This document shows positions 8,963 through 18,183 of a stretch of DNA of 64,000 nt, in pieces; the stretch's first letter is position 1; every line of letters starts with the position of its first letter. Source of the stretch: Hyphomonas sp. (lineage in GTDB: Bacteria > Pseudomonadota > Alphaproteobacteria > Caulobacterales > Hyphomonadaceae); contig VMTE01000036.1 in NCBI GenBank assembly GCA_013791775.1, positions 248,001 through 312,000 of the forward strand, in the 5' to 3' direction. Position numbers and translations under genes: made by a program. The notes under the pieces are model-generated. The model was given only the letters and a program-made list of their open reading frames with translations, searched no databases and was not told the DNA's origin.

Positions 8963-10138
8963 ATGTTGGAAAGCCCCCTGAACGTGCCCAAAGCTGCCTG
9001 GCGGCGGGACGAGGAGCTGGACATCTTCGCGGATGCGGTCGGCCAGTTCTTCGAAAAGGAATGCGCGCCGCATGTGCCGGCCTGGCGCAAGGCTGGTGTC
9101 GTGCCGCGCGAGATCTGGAAGAAGGCGGGCGAAATGGGCCTGCTCGGTGCCTCGGTGCCGGAAGAGTATGGCGGCGCGGGCGGGGATTTCCGCCACGAGG
9201 CCATCATCATCGAACAGCAGCAATGGAAGGGCATCGACGGCTTCGGCATCACGCTGCACAACGCCATCATCGCGCCCTACATCACTGCCTATGGCACCGA
9301 GGAACAGAAGCGCCGCTGGTTGCCGAAGATCTGCTCGGGCGAAATCGTCACCGCCATCGCGATGACCGAGCCGGGCGCGGGATCGGACCTGCAGAACATC
9401 AAGACGACCGCGAAGCTCGACGGCAATGAATACGTCATCAACGGCTCGAAGACGTTCATCTCGAACGGCCAAACGGCGAACCTGATCCTCGTCTGCGCCA
9501 AGACCGATCCGACCAAGGGGGCCAAGGGCATCTCGATCGTCTGTGTCGAGACGGACGCCGTGGAAGGCGAGGGCGGTTTCCGCCGCGGGCGCAATCTCGA
9601 CAAGGTCGGCCAGCATGCGGCCGATACGTCGGAGCTTTTCTTCGACGAGGTCCGCGTGCCGGCCACGCACCTGCTCGGCGACGAGGCGGGCAAGGGCTTC
9701 ATCCAGCTGATGCAGAAACTGCCGCAGGAACGGCATGTCATCGGCCTGCAGGGCATCGGCATGATCGAGCGTGCGATCCACGAGACGGTCGCCTATGTGA
9801 AAAGCCGGAAGGCCTTCGGCGGCACGATCTTCGATTTCCAGAACACGCAGTTCAAGCTGGCCGAAGCGAAGACCGAGGCGACTGTCGCAAAAGTGTTCGC
9901 TGATCACTGTACGGAGCTTCTGCTCAAGGGCGAGCTGGACGCCGCAACCGCTTCGATGTCGAAATACTGGATCACTGACCTGCAGTGCAAGATCGTCGAC
10001 GAGTGCCTGCAGCTGCACGGCGGCTTCGGCTACATGGACGAGTACCCGATCGCGCAGATGTACGCCGATGCGCGCGTCCAGCGGATCTATGGCGGCGCGA
10101 ATGAAGTGATGAAAATGCTGATCGCGAGGACGCTTTAG
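8963..10138 (+). CDS. Acyl-CoA dehydrogenase (long-chain/isovaleryl-like class)
   Basis: A 391-residue flavoenzyme of the usual 380-400 length. N- and middle-domain motifs are AMTEPGAGSDLQNIKTTA and ISNGQTANLILVCAKTD; the C-terminal motif is LQLHGGFGYMDEYPIAQMY. At the place where medium-chain enzymes have the catalytic Glu, this protein reads RIYGGANEVM, with no Glu. A conserved Glu is in LPQERHVIGLQ (about residue 260), where long-chain and isovaleryl-CoA dehydrogenases keep their base. The gene begins 109 bases after the first dehydrogenase, with its own candidate operator. It may serve long-chain or branched-chain substrates. Confidence 0.9.
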   Translation: MLESPLNVPKAAWRRDEELDIFADAVGQFFEKECAPHVPAWRKAGVVPREIWKKAGEMGLLGASVPEEYGGAGGDFRHEAIIIEQQQWKGIDGFGITLHNAIIAPYITAYGTEEQKRRWLPKICSGEIVTAIAMTEPGAGSDLQNIKTTAKLDGNEYVINGSKTFISNGQTANLILVCAKTDPTKGAKGISIVCVETDAVEGEGGFRRGRNLDKVGQHAADTSELFFDEVRVPATHLLGDEAGKGFIQLMQKLPQERHVIGLQGIGMIERAIHETVAYVKSRKAFGGTIFDFQNTQFKLAEAKTEATVAKVFADHCTELLLKGELDAATASMSKYWITDLQCKIVDECLQLHGGFGYMDEYPIAQMYADARVQRIYGGANEVMKMLIARTL

Positions 10139-10139
10139 C

Positions 10140-10325
10140 GTGAAGTTGCGTTCGCCGCGATCAATGGCCCTGCTTGCCGCCCTGTGGCTGTTCTTGGGTG
10201 GCGTCTCGCAGTTTGTTATCAAGGCGCCACTTGAGAGAGCGCTATTCTTTTACGGGGTCGCATTGGTCTCGGCGATTATAGCTTTTGGCACATGGTATGG
10301 CAGCAGGGACAAGACCGATGCCTGA
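10140..10325 (+). CDS. Small membrane protein, function unknown
   Basis: A 61-residue protein starting with GTG one base after the preceding stop, so probably translationally coupled. Two hydrophobic segments (about residues 8-25 and 32-52) are separated by a short charged turn, with positive N and C ends. The stop overlaps the thioesterase start by 8 bases. I recognise no family. It could be a membrane tether or simply a coupling cistron in the operon. Confidence 0.55.
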   Translation: MKLRSPRSMALLAALWLFLGGVSQFVIKAPLERALFFYGVALVSAIIAFGTWYGSRDKTDA

Positions 10326-10752
10326 CCGCCAGCTCCTCCGTGAAGTGTTCCCCAATCCCGCGCGCAGTTCGGTGTCGCTCGGCTTTGAGCTTCTGGAGCT
10401 TGATGCCAAGGCAATGATCACGCGCGTCCGGTTCAACGGCAGTCCCGATTTCACCAATCCCGCCGGCTATATCCAGGGCGGCTATCTCGTCGCCATGATG
10501 GATGATGCCATCGGCATGCTGACGACCGTCAAGGCCGGCAACTCGAAATATCCGTCTACGGTGGACCTGCACACGCACTTCCTGCGCCCGGTCCGCGTCG
10601 GCGTCATCGAAGTCGCCGCGCGCCTGCGCAATGTCGGCCGCGCGATGATCTTCGCCGAGGCCGACCTGTTCGACGCGCGCGGCAAGGAAGCCGCTCGCGC
10701 CACCGCCTCGCTTACCCTCAATCCGGTGAAGGCACCGGCGACCTCATCCTGA
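10318..10752 (+). CDS. PaaI-type hotdog-fold acyl-CoA thioesterase
   Basis: A 144-residue hotdog thioesterase that would hydrolyse acyl-CoA to acid and CoA. The family signature [19 protein letters not shown] is near residues 47-65, with an acidic residue in the MDDAIG helix where PaaI enzymes hold the catalytic Asp. The strand [20 protein letters not shown] follows. The ATG at 10318 overlaps the previous small gene; no start further upstream fits the fold. In an acyl-CoA oxidation operon it may release CoA from dead-end intermediates. Confidence 0.85.
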   Translation: MPDRQLLREVFPNPARSSVSLGFELLELDAKAMITRVRFNGSPDFTNPAGYIQGGYLVAMMDDAIGMLTTVKAGNSKYPSTVDLHTHFLRPVRVGVIEVAARLRNVGRAMIFAEADLFDARGKEAARATASLTLNPVKAPATSS

Positions 10753-10772
10753 TCCTCGAAAGGAGCTTTAAC

Positions 10773-11978
10773 ATGCACGAAGCCTATATCTACGACGCTG
10801 TGCGCACACCGCGCGGAAAAGGCAAGTCCAGCGGCGCGCTGCACGAGATCACCGCGCTGAGCCTCGGCACGCAGGTGCTGCAGGCCATCCGTGACCGGAA
10901 CAATCTCGACACGTCGAAGGTGGACGATGTCGTGTTCGGCTGCGTCTCTCCGGTTGGCGAACAGGGCGGCGACATTGCCCGCATCGCGGTGCTGAACGCC
11001 GACTATGCCGAGACGACCGCCGGTGTGCAGGTCGACCGCTTCTGTGCCTCGGGCCTCGAAGCCTGCAACATGGCCGCCTCGAAAGTGATGACCGGCGAGG
11101 CCGACATGGCGATCGGCGGCGGCGTCGAAAGCATGAGCCGCGTGCCGATGGGCGCCGCCGGCGGAGCCTGGTCGACCGATCCGCAGATCGCGCTGAAAAG
11201 CTACTTCACTCCGCAAGGCATCGGCGCCGACACGATTGCCACGAAGTACGGCTTCAGCCGCGACGACGTGGACGCCTTCGCCCTCGAGAGCCAGCGCCGC
11301 GCCGCGCAGGCCTGGAAGGAAGGCCGCTTCAGGAAATCGATCGTGCCGGTGCGCGACCAGATGGGCGGCATCCGCCTCGCCCATGACGAGCACATGCGCC
11401 CCGACACGACCATGCAGACCCTCGCCGCGCTTGACCCGTCCTTCGCGGGCATGGGCGCCATGGGCTTCGACGAGGTGATCAAGCAGCGCTATCCGGAAGT
11501 CGAAAAGATCAACCACGTGCACCATGCCGGTAACTCGTCGGGCATCGTGGACGGCGCGTCGGCCGTGCTCTTCGGGTCGAAGGAAATGGGCGAGGCGATG
11601 GGCCTGAAGCCGCGCGCGCGTGTGCGCGCCATGGCCTCCATCGGCTCCGAGCCGGGCATCATGCTGACCGGCCCGACCTATGTGACGCAGAAGGTCTTGA
11701 AGAAGGCTGGCATGAACGTGGGCGACATCGACATCTATGAACTGAACGAGGCTTTCGCATCGGTCGTCATGCTGATGATGAAGCTGCTCGGCATTCCGCA
11801 CGAGAAGATGAACGTCAACGGCGGCGCCATCGCGATGGGCCACCCGCTCGGCGCCACCGGCGGCATGCTGGTCGGAACGGTGCTCGATGAACTTGAGCGG
11901 ACCGACAAGGAAACCGGCCTGATGACGCTCTGCGTCGGCGCCGGCATGGGCACCGCCACGATCATCGAACGCGTTTGA
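10773..11978 (+). CDS. fadA: Acetyl-CoA acyltransferase (3-ketoacyl-CoA thiolase)
   Basis: A 401-residue thiolase that cleaves 3-ketoacyl-CoA with CoA in the last step of beta-oxidation. The nucleophilic Cys is in [15 protein letters not shown] (Cys91). The active-site His lies in [18 protein letters not shown] (about 356), and the second Cys is in [13 protein letters not shown] (Cys387). The N-terminal [19 protein letters not shown] is typical. The ATG has GAAAGGAG upstream. It is followed after 31 bases by the FadB/FadJ-like gene, and the two products usually form the fatty-acid oxidation complex. The symbol rests on this pairing; a biosynthetic thiolase is less likely here. Confidence 0.9.
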   Translation: MHEAYIYDAVRTPRGKGKSSGALHEITALSLGTQVLQAIRDRNNLDTSKVDDVVFGCVSPVGEQGGDIARIAVLNADYAETTAGVQVDRFCASGLEACNMAASKVMTGEADMAIGGGVESMSRVPMGAAGGAWSTDPQIALKSYFTPQGIGADTIATKYGFSRDDVDAFALESQRRAAQAWKEGRFRKSIVPVRDQMGGIRLAHDEHMRPDTTMQTLAALDPSFAGMGAMGFDEVIKQRYPEVEKINHVHHAGNSSGIVDGASAVLFGSKEMGEAMGLKPRARVRAMASIGSEPGIMLTGPTYVTQKVLKKAGMNVGDIDIYELNEAFASVVMLMMKLLGIPHEKMNVNGGAIAMGHPLGATGGMLVGTVLDELERTDKETGLMTLCVGAGMGTATIIERV

Positions 11979-12009
11979 TCGCCATACTGATTGATTGGAA
12001 CCAAGACAC

Positions 12010-14244
12010 ATGAACCTCGAAACCTTCAAGTTTGACATCGACGCCGACGGCATCGCGCACGCGGTCTTCGACGTGCCGGGCCGCAGCATGAACACGCTGA
12101 CCGGCAAGGCGGTCGCCGACATCATCGCGATCACCCAGGAAGTTGCCACCAACGACGCCATCAAAGGCCTCGTCATTTCCTCCGGCAAGGCGAGCGGCTT
12201 CTGCGCCGGCGCCGACCTGGGCGAGATGGGCAGCCGCGCGGGTGCGGGCGGCGAGAAGAAGCAAAAGTCCGAGGACGAACTGAAAAAGGAACAGTTCGAG
12301 GCGGGTTTTTCGCTGAACGGCACGCTGCGCAAGCTGGAAACCTGCGGCAAGCCGGTTGCGGTGGCGCTGAACGGCCTCGCGCTCGGCGGCGGCCTCGAAG
12401 TGGCGCTCGCGTGCCACTACCGCGTTGCGGCGAATGACAATCCGAAGCTGCAGTTCGGCCTGCCGGAAGCCAAGATCGGCCTTCTGCCCGGCGCCGGCGG
12501 CACGCAGCGCCTACCACGCCTCGTTGGCGTTCAGGCGGCCTTGCCGCTGATCCTGCAGGGCGAGAGTTTCTCGGCCGAGCAGGCCAAGGCGATGGGCGTG
12601 GTGCAGGAGCTTGCGCCGTCTTCCGAAACGGTGGCCAAGGCGAAAGCCTGGGTGAAGGCGAATCCCAAGGCGAAAGCGCCGTGGGACGAGAAGGGCTTCA
12701 AGGTGCCGGGCGGCGTGCCGCACAAGTCACCGGGCGTAGGCCAGGTCGCGACAATGGCGAACATGATGCTGGCCTCCAAGACCTACGGCAACTATCCGGC
12801 CCAGAAGAATATCCTGTCCTGCATCTATGAAGGCATCCAGGTGCCGATCGATGCGGGCCTGCGCATCGAGACGCGCTACTTCATCAATACCCAGCAACGC
12901 CCCGAAGCCAAGGCGATGATCCGTTCCCTGTTCCTGTCGATGCAGGAACTCGGCAAGGGTGCGAACCGCCCCGCCGGTCATCCGAAGACGGAGTTCAAGA
13001 AAATCGCCGTTATCGGCGCCGGCCTGATGGGCGCCGGCATCGCCTATGTGCAGGCGAAGGCGGGTATTCCGACCGTACTGGTGGATGTGAGCAAAGAAGC
13101 GGCCGAGAAGGGCAAGCAATACTCCGTACGCCTCGTCGAGAAGGACATCTCGCGCGGCAAGCTGTCGAAGGAGAAGGGCGACGCGCTGCTCGCCCTGATC
13201 ACCCCGACCGACAATTATGACGACTTCAAGGGCGCCGACCTCGTGGTCGAAGCCGTGTTCGAGAATGAAGAGTTGAAGGCAAAGATCACGAAGGCCGCCG
13301 AAGCCGTGCTGGGCGAGGACGCTGTGTTCGGTTCCAACACCTCGACGCTGCCGATCACCGGGTTGGCCAAGGCTTCGGTGCGCCCAGCGAACTTCATCGG
13401 CATCCACTTCTTCTCGCCGGTAGAGCGCATGGGTCTCGTTGAGATCATCATGGGCAAGGAAACCAGCGAAGCGACGCTGGCAAAGTCGATCGACTATGTT
13501 CTGGCCATCCGCAAGACGCCGATTGTCGTGAACGACAGCCGCGGCTTCTACACCTCGCGCTGCTTCGGCACCTATACGCGCGAAGGCATGGAGATGCTGT
13601 CGGAAGGTATCGCGCCGGCGATCATCGAGAATGTGGGCCGCCAGGCCGGCATGCCGATGGGCGCGCTGGAAGTCTCCGACTCGGTCGGCCTCGACACCGC
13701 GCTGAAAGTGACGCGGGCGATGGCGGAAGCGACCGGTATTGATCTGCAGTCGGATGAACGCACGCAGTTCCTAGCCTGGCTGGTCGAAGACCAGGGCCGC
13801 GTCGGCCGCAAGGCCGGCAAGGGCTTCTACGACTATGACGAGAAGGGCAAGCCGGCGCGCCTCTGGCCGGACATCAACAAGCAGCTGACGCTGAAGGTTG
13901 AGGAATGTCCGCCCGCGCTGAAGAAGGAGCTGACGAACCGCTTCCTCGTGCGCCAGGCCGTCGAAGTGGCCCGCTGCTTCGAGGAAGGCGTGATCACCGA
14001 TGCGCGCGATGCCGATATCGGCTCGATCCTCGCCTGGGGCTTTGCGCCCTTCACCGGCGGGTGCTGCTCGTACATCGACCTGATCTGGGGCATCAAACCC
14101 TTCGTCGCCGAAGCCGACCGCCTGGCCGACGCTTACGGCGACCGGTTCCGTCCGAACGCCCTGCTGCGCGACATGGCCGCCAAGGGCGAAGGCTTCTACG
14201 ACCGCTTCCCGCCCGCCGGCACGAAAGCGAAAGTGGCGGCTTGA
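12010..14244 (+). CDS. fadJ: Enoyl-CoA hydratase / 3-hydroxyacyl-CoA dehydrogenase, FadB/FadJ-like
   Basis: A 744-residue bifunctional enzyme for the hydration and NAD-linked oxidation steps of beta-oxidation. Residues 1-250 are a crotonase domain ([44 protein letters not shown]). A Rossmann domain begins near 332 ([18 protein letters not shown]), with [11 protein letters not shown] and the catalytic His in [18 protein letters not shown]. Two C-terminal 3HCDH helical domains follow. The start at 12010 (MNLETFKFD) suits the fold, although its ribosome binding site is weak. It closes the operon and is followed by a terminator. Confidence 0.9.
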   Translation: MNLETFKFDIDADGIAHAVFDVPGRSMNTLTGKAVADIIAITQEVATNDAIKGLVISSGKASGFCAGADLGEMGSRAGAGGEKKQKSEDELKKEQFEAGFSLNGTLRKLETCGKPVAVALNGLALGGGLEVALACHYRVAANDNPKLQFGLPEAKIGLLPGAGGTQRLPRLVGVQAALPLILQGESFSAEQAKAMGVVQELAPSSETVAKAKAWVKANPKAKAPWDEKGFKVPGGVPHKSPGVGQVATMANMMLASKTYGNYPAQKNILSCIYEGIQVPIDAGLRIETRYFINTQQRPEAKAMIRSLFLSMQELGKGANRPAGHPKTEFKKIAVIGAGLMGAGIAYVQAKAGIPTVLVDVSKEAAEKGKQYSVRLVEKDISRGKLSKEKGDALLALITPTDNYDDFKGADLVVEAVFENEELKAKITKAAEAVLGEDAVFGSNTSTLPITGLAKASVRPANFIGIHFFSPVERMGLVEIIMGKETSEATLAKSIDYVLAIRKTPIVVNDSRGFYTSRCFGTYTREGMEMLSEGIAPAIIENVGRQAGMPMGALEVSDSVGLDTALKVTRAMAEATGIDLQSDERTQFLAWLVEDQGRVGRKAGKGFYDYDEKGKPARLWPDINKQLTLKVEECPPALKKELTNRFLVRQAVEVARCFEEGVITDARDADIGSILAWGFAPFTGGCCSYIDLIWGIKPFVAEADRLADAYGDRFRPNALLRDMAAKGEGFYDRFPPAGTKAKVAA

Positions 14245-14272
14245 GTATCCGGGCGTAAATCGAAGCGAAGCA

Positions 14273-14318
14273 ACCGCCTCATGCCATCAACCAATTGGTG
14301 TGAGGCGGTCTTCTTTTT
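14273..14318 (+). terminator. Rho-independent terminator closing the beta-oxidation block
   Basis: The stem ACCGCCTCA (14273-14281) pairs with TGAGGCGGT (14301-14309) around a loop containing ACCAATTGGT, followed by CTTCTTTTT. It starts 28 bases after the FadJ-like stop. Confidence 0.75.
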
Positions 14319-14423
14319 GTGGAAATATGATCGGGTTTCCGAACTTTTAGGTTGCGCGGCCCTTGCAACTCTACTCAGGTAGATTTGCTCAAAAGGAGCA
14401 GCGTTCAAAACCGGGGGTTTACC

Positions 14424-14756
14424 TTGAAAATATTTGTGAAAGCGGCGGCCATCGCCGCTGGCGTCTATGCTTTGTCTGCGTGCACTTCAACCGAAAAAGT
14501 TGCGGTCGAGAAACCCAGCGATTTCAACTTGAGCTGCACTGAGATCGAGGGCGAATTCTCGGATCTCGACAAGATCATGGAAGACGCTTCAGACGACAAA
14601 GGCGTGAACACAGCCAACGTTGCGGCCGTTGTTTTCTTCTGGCCTGCGGCAGTGGGCAACTACATGAATGCCGCAGACGCTGAGAAGCTCGTCGAAAAGC
14701 GCCGGTCGCACCTGATGGATCTCTACGAGAAAAAGGGCTGCGTCGCGCCAGAATAG
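14424..14756 (+). CDS. Small lipoprotein, function unknown
   Basis: A protein of about 110 residues with a lipoprotein signal (KAAAIAAGVYALSAC, Cys about 18) and a short mature part with three further Cys. The likely start is TTG at 14424 with CGGGGGT six bases upstream; a GTG at 14436 would leave a very short signal peptide, and the frame is open upstream to 14352 without signal character. A hydrophobic segment (VAAVVFFWPAAVGNYM) sits in the middle of the mature protein. Base composition is visibly less GC-rich than its neighbours. It is a single-gene unit between two terminators. I recognise no family with confidence. Confidence 0.65.
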   Translation: MKIFVKAAAIAAGVYALSACTSTEKVAVEKPSDFNLSCTEIEGEFSDLDKIMEDASDDKGVNTANVAAVVFFWPAAVGNYMNAADAEKLVEKRRSHLMDLYEKKGCVAPE

Positions 14757-14784
14757 GTGCAGCAGACGTCTCAATTGCAAGGGG

Positions 14785-14811
14785 CCGGAGCATTTCTGCT
14801 CCGGTCTTTTT
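14785..14811 (+). terminator. Rho-independent terminator after the small lipoprotein
   Basis: CCGGAGCA (14785-14792) pairs with TGCTCCGG (14797-14804) around a 4-base loop, followed by TCTTTTT. It lies 29 bases after the stop codon. Confidence 0.8.
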
Positions 14812-14854
14812 GTTTGGGTGCGGACTATTCCGCCACTTACAGGCGCTCGTCCAA

Positions 14855-14934
14855 TTGCCGCTCACCCTGGTGGAAGCCCGGGACCCAGACTTTCGTTCCT
14901 GCGCTGGGTCCCGGTCTTCGCAGCAAGCTGCGAA
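14855..14934. repeat. Intergenic palindromic repeat with TTGCCGCTCA end
   Basis: It starts TTGCCGCTCACCC, the same end as the copies near 58.4 and 58.9 kb. It contains CCGGGACCCAG (14878-14888) pairing with CTGGGTCCCGG (14904-14914), then the adjoining perfect hairpin TTCGCAGC-aa-GCTGCGAA (14917-14934). It fills most of the gap between the lipoprotein and rne terminators; I see no gene there. Confidence 0.65.
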
Positions 14935-15020
14935 ACCGGGACGACGACACACTTGTAGTGCTCAATTGGGGCGTGTCGGTATTGAGCCCTAAAATGCGCT
15001 GCTTCCATCGAGCATGACGC

Positions 15021-15055
15021 AAAAAGAAAAAGGGGGCAACTTGCGCTGCCCCCTT
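15021..15055 (-). terminator. Rho-independent terminator of rne
   Basis: Read on the minus strand, AAGGGGGCA (from 15055) pairs with TGCCCCCTT (ending 15030) around an 8-base loop and runs into TTTTCTTTTT. It begins 28 bases downstream of the rne stop. Confidence 0.8.
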
Positions 15056-15082
15056 GTCAAAATCTGATCGTCCGCTGCCGGA

Positions 15083-17758
15083 TTACTTCTTGCTGCGGTT
15101 CCACCAGCCGGTTTTCTTAGGGCCTTCCGGTTGGGGCGGCGGCGGGGGTGCGGTCACGGCTTCCGGCGCTGGCGCTTCAGCTTCGGCCATCGCGGGTTCT
15201 GGCGCTGGAGGTTCGATCACGGGCGCAGCCTCGGCGACGGGCGCTTCGGCCTCGGCTACAGGCGCTTCGGTGGCGGCCTCGACCGGCGCAGCTTTCGCAC
15301 GGCTGCGGCGCGGGGCGCGCGCTTTCGGCGCGGGCGCTTCGACGACGGGCTCAGCCTCGGCTTCGACATCGGCAATCATCACGACCTCGACCGGGATTTC
15401 GGCAGTGAGGGCGGGCGGCGTATCGCCGGCGTCTTCATCCGACAACATCGCCTCGGCGCTGGCCGAAAGGCCATCGAGATAGGCGCCGCCATCAGCAATC
15501 GCTTCAATTTCGCTGCCTTCGGGGCGCGGCTCGCCCGAACGGCGGCGGCGGCGTCCGCCCCGGCGTCCACGGCGGCGGCGTTTGCGCGGGCCTTCCTCGC
15601 CATCGGCGCGCGGCGCAACGATCGAGCCGTCACCCTCCTCGTCCTCCAGATCGTCGTCATCCTCCTCGCCGGAAGCTGCGGCATCTGCCGGAACCGGCGC
15701 CTCGGCATCGACGACTTCGAGGCCGGTTTCGCGCGGTTCGCGGCCTTTTCCGCCCCGGCGGCGACGGCGGCGCTTGCTGCGCCCCCCGTTTGCGCCCTCT
15801 GCGCCTTCCGGCGCGGCGGCGCGCGGTTCGCCGGCATCGTCGTCTTCATCGTCGGCGGTGTCGATGATCTCTTCGTCGCCGTCGATCTCCTCGTCATCCT
15901 CGTCGCGGGCCGAGGCCGGTGTCGGCTTCATCAGCGAACGCGGCGTCGCGCGTTTCTTCGGCTTGGCGGCCGGGTCCCGCTCGGCATCGAGCTGGAAGTC
16001 ACCCGGCAGCATGTCTTCGGAGGAATGGATCGAGACGGCAAAGCCGGCGACCCGTTCGATCTCGATCAGCGCTTCGCGCTTGTTGTTGAGGATGTAGAGC
16101 GCCACGTCGGTCGGCGCTTTCACCGAGATGCCCTTGAGCGCGCCGATCGCGGCGCGGGCCTCGATGGCTCGGATAAGCTGCAGCGCAGCCGACGGAATCG
16201 AGCGGCGCCGGCCGGTGCCGTTGCACGCTTCGCACGGATCCGAGGTCGCCTGGAGCACGCCCTGGCGGCGGCGCTGGCGGGATATTTCCATCAGGCCGAA
16301 CTGCGAAATGCGGCCATGCTGTACGCGGGCGCGGTCAACCTTCAGGCATTCCTTCAGGCGTTTCTCGACGGCGCGGTTGTTCTTGTTCTCCTCCATGTCG
16401 ATGAAGTCGATCACGATCAGGCCGGCAAGGTCGCGCAGGCGCATCTGGCGGCAGGCCTCTTCGGCGGCTTCCAGGTTGGTGCGCACGGCGGTCTGTTCGA
16501 TATTGCGTTCGCGGGTCGATTTGCCGGAGTTCACGTCGATGGCGACGAGTGCTTCGGTCTGGTTGATCACCAGATAGCCGCCGGACTTCAGCTGGACGAC
16601 GGGCGAGTAGATCGAATCGAGCTGGCCTTCGACGGCTTCAGCCACGTAGAGCGGCTCATCCTCGCGCCATTGCTGAACCTTCTTGGCCTGGCTCGGCATG
16701 ATGATCTTGGCGAGGTCTTTCGCTTCGCGGTAGGCCTCGTCGCCCTGGACCCAGACTTCCTCGATTTCCTTGTCGAACATGTCGCGCATCGCCCGGTGAA
16801 CAAGGCCGCCTTCGGCATTGATCAGGGCGGGGGCATCGGAGGTCAGCGTCTTTTCGACGATCTGTTCCCACAGCTTGGAGAGATAATCATAGTCGCGCTT
16901 GATTTCGGCCTTGGTGCGCTTGGCGCCGGCCGTGCGCACGATCAGGCCCTGGCCCTCCGGCACGTCGAGTTCGGCGACAATGGATTTCAGGCGCTTGCGG
17001 TCGGCCGAGTTGGCGATCTTGCGGGAAATGCCGCCGCCGCGCGGGGTGTTCGGCATCAGGACCGAGTAACGCCCGGCGAGGGAGAGGTAGGTGGTCAGGG
17101 CGGCGCCCTTGTTGCCGCGCTCTTCCTTGACGACCTGGACCAGCATGACCTGCCGGCGGCGGATCACTTCCTGGATCTTGTACCGCTTGGAGATCGGCGT
17201 GCGGGTCGAAGCGGGCTTTGCGGACCGGGCGCTGCGGCCGCGCGGTTTGGCCGGGCGGGGCGCGGCGTCATCATCGCCGTTCTCGTCGCCGTCAAGATCG
17301 TCGCCTTCGCTGTCAGCGTCAGCTTCGGCGCCTTCGTTGTCCTCATCGCCATGATCGTGTTCGTGATCGTGGTGGGAATGGTGATCGCCGCCATGTTCGA
17401 GCTCGGCGGCAACCCCGTGCGGAACGTATGGGCCGTCATCATCGTCATCGTCTTCGATGGCGGCGGCGGCTTCCTCGGCCGCTTCGCGCAGCAGCGCTTC
17501 ACGGTCCTCCGCGGGCAGCTGGTAATAGTCCGGGTGGATTTCGCTGAAGGCGAGGAAGCCGTGACGGTTCCCGCCATACTCGACAAAGGCCGCCTGGAGC
17601 GAGGGCTCCACCCGGGTCACTTTGGCGAGATAGATGTTTCCGCGGAGTTGTTCGTTGCCGGTTGCCTCGAAGTCGAAATCGTCAACCTGGCCGTTGTTGA
17701 CGATGGCCACCCGCGTTTCTTCGGGATGGGCGGCGTCGATAAGCATCAATCTGCTCAT
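15083..17758 (-). CDS. rne: Ribonuclease E
   Basis: An 891-residue endoribonuclease that starts mRNA decay and rRNA processing. The N-terminal S1 domain (RGNIYLAKVTRVEPSLQAAF) is split by an acidic insert of roughly residues 90-200 that includes a His/Asp-rich run near 121-141. The DNase I-like catalytic domain has the metal ligands in VAIDVNSGKSTRER and LIVIDFIDMEENKN. The Zn-link is DPCEACNGTGRR. The C-terminal third is low-complexity, with Arg-rich blocks likely to bind RNA. The last residues (KKTGWWNRSKK) resemble the tail by which Caulobacter RNase E binds PNPase. The start at 17758 (MSRLMLIDAAH) is typical. Transcribed alone. Confidence 0.95.
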   Translation of the reverse strand: MSRLMLIDAAHPEETRVAIVNNGQVDDFDFEATGNEQLRGNIYLAKVTRVEPSLQAAFVEYGGNRHGFLAFSEIHPDYYQLPAEDREALLREAAEEAAAAIEDDDDDDGPYVPHGVAAELEHGGDHHSHHDHEHDHGDEDNEGAEADADSEGDDLDGDENGDDDAAPRPAKPRGRSARSAKPASTRTPISKRYKIQEVIRRRQVMLVQVVKEERGNKGAALTTYLSLAGRYSVLMPNTPRGGGISRKIANSADRKRLKSIVAELDVPEGQGLIVRTAGAKRTKAEIKRDYDYLSKLWEQIVEKTLTSDAPALINAEGGLVHRAMRDMFDKEIEEVWVQGDEAYREAKDLAKIIMPSQAKKVQQWREDEPLYVAEAVEGQLDSIYSPVVQLKSGGYLVINQTEALVAIDVNSGKSTRERNIEQTAVRTNLEAAEEACRQMRLRDLAGLIVIDFIDMEENKNNRAVEKRLKECLKVDRARVQHGRISQFGLMEISRQRRRQGVLQATSDPCEACNGTGRRRSIPSAALQLIRAIEARAAIGALKGISVKAPTDVALYILNNKREALIEIERVAGFAVSIHSSEDMLPGDFQLDAERDPAAKPKKRATPRSLMKPTPASARDEDDEEIDGDEEIIDTADDEDDDAGEPRAAAPEGAEGANGGRSKRRRRRRGGKGREPRETGLEVVDAEAPVPADAAASGEEDDDDLEDEEGDGSIVAPRADGEEGPRKRRRRGRRGGRRRRRSGEPRPEGSEIEAIADGGAYLDGLSASAEAMLSDEDAGDTPPALTAEIPVEVVMIADVEAEAEPVVEAPAPKARAPRRSRAKAAPVEAATEAPVAEAEAPVAEAAPVIEPPAPEPAMAEAEAPAPEAVTAPPPPPQPEGPKKTGWWNRSKK

Positions 17759-18183
17759 GTAACAGAACCTTTCGGTCCGGCGCAGCGGGCCAGGGCGCAA
17801 AGCGCCTCAGATGGCCCCGAAGGCCGGTATTTGGATTTGAGGGGAATGCCACGCCAGACGGCTCCGCCGATCGCGTGGGCGACCTAGCGAATCCTGTAAT
17901 GGCAGCAGCACTGTTGCGCATTGTTCCTTGCTTTCCGGAGCGCGCTACCCGCTTGCCTTTCCGGGGAAGCCGGGTCTGGTACGCGCTATTGGGAAACCTA
18001 TGGGCCAGCCCTTTCGGACGGTCACGAAGCGATAGTGCCCAATTTCGTCCGGAAATGAAAGTGCCAAATTCCGAACGTCAACAGCCGCGCGGCTAAGGCC
18101 CGGTCAAGCGGGGGTTAATCTTCGCATGTCTAAGAGGGCATCGCTCCTTTCTGCCACCGAATGTCAGGCCTTTGACTGCCCCG
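17759..18183. other. Divergent rne / amidase intergenic region
   Basis: No gene is seen in these 425 bases. Next to rne is a GC-rich hairpin (GGCGC at 17794-17798 with GCGCC at 17802-17806), a possible leader structure in the rne transcript. Nearer the amidase, AGTGCCCAATTTCG (18034-18047) and AGTGCCAAATTCCG (18060-18073) form a direct repeat matching at 12 of 14 positions, 26 bases apart. No convincing promoter hexamers stand out. Confidence 0.4.

Noticed and set aside
15131..17887. A 918-codon open frame on the plus strand opposite rne
   Set aside because: It is the exact antisense of RNase E, and its long open frame follows from codon bias in GC-rich DNA. The translation shows no domain, while the minus strand has all RNase E motifs.
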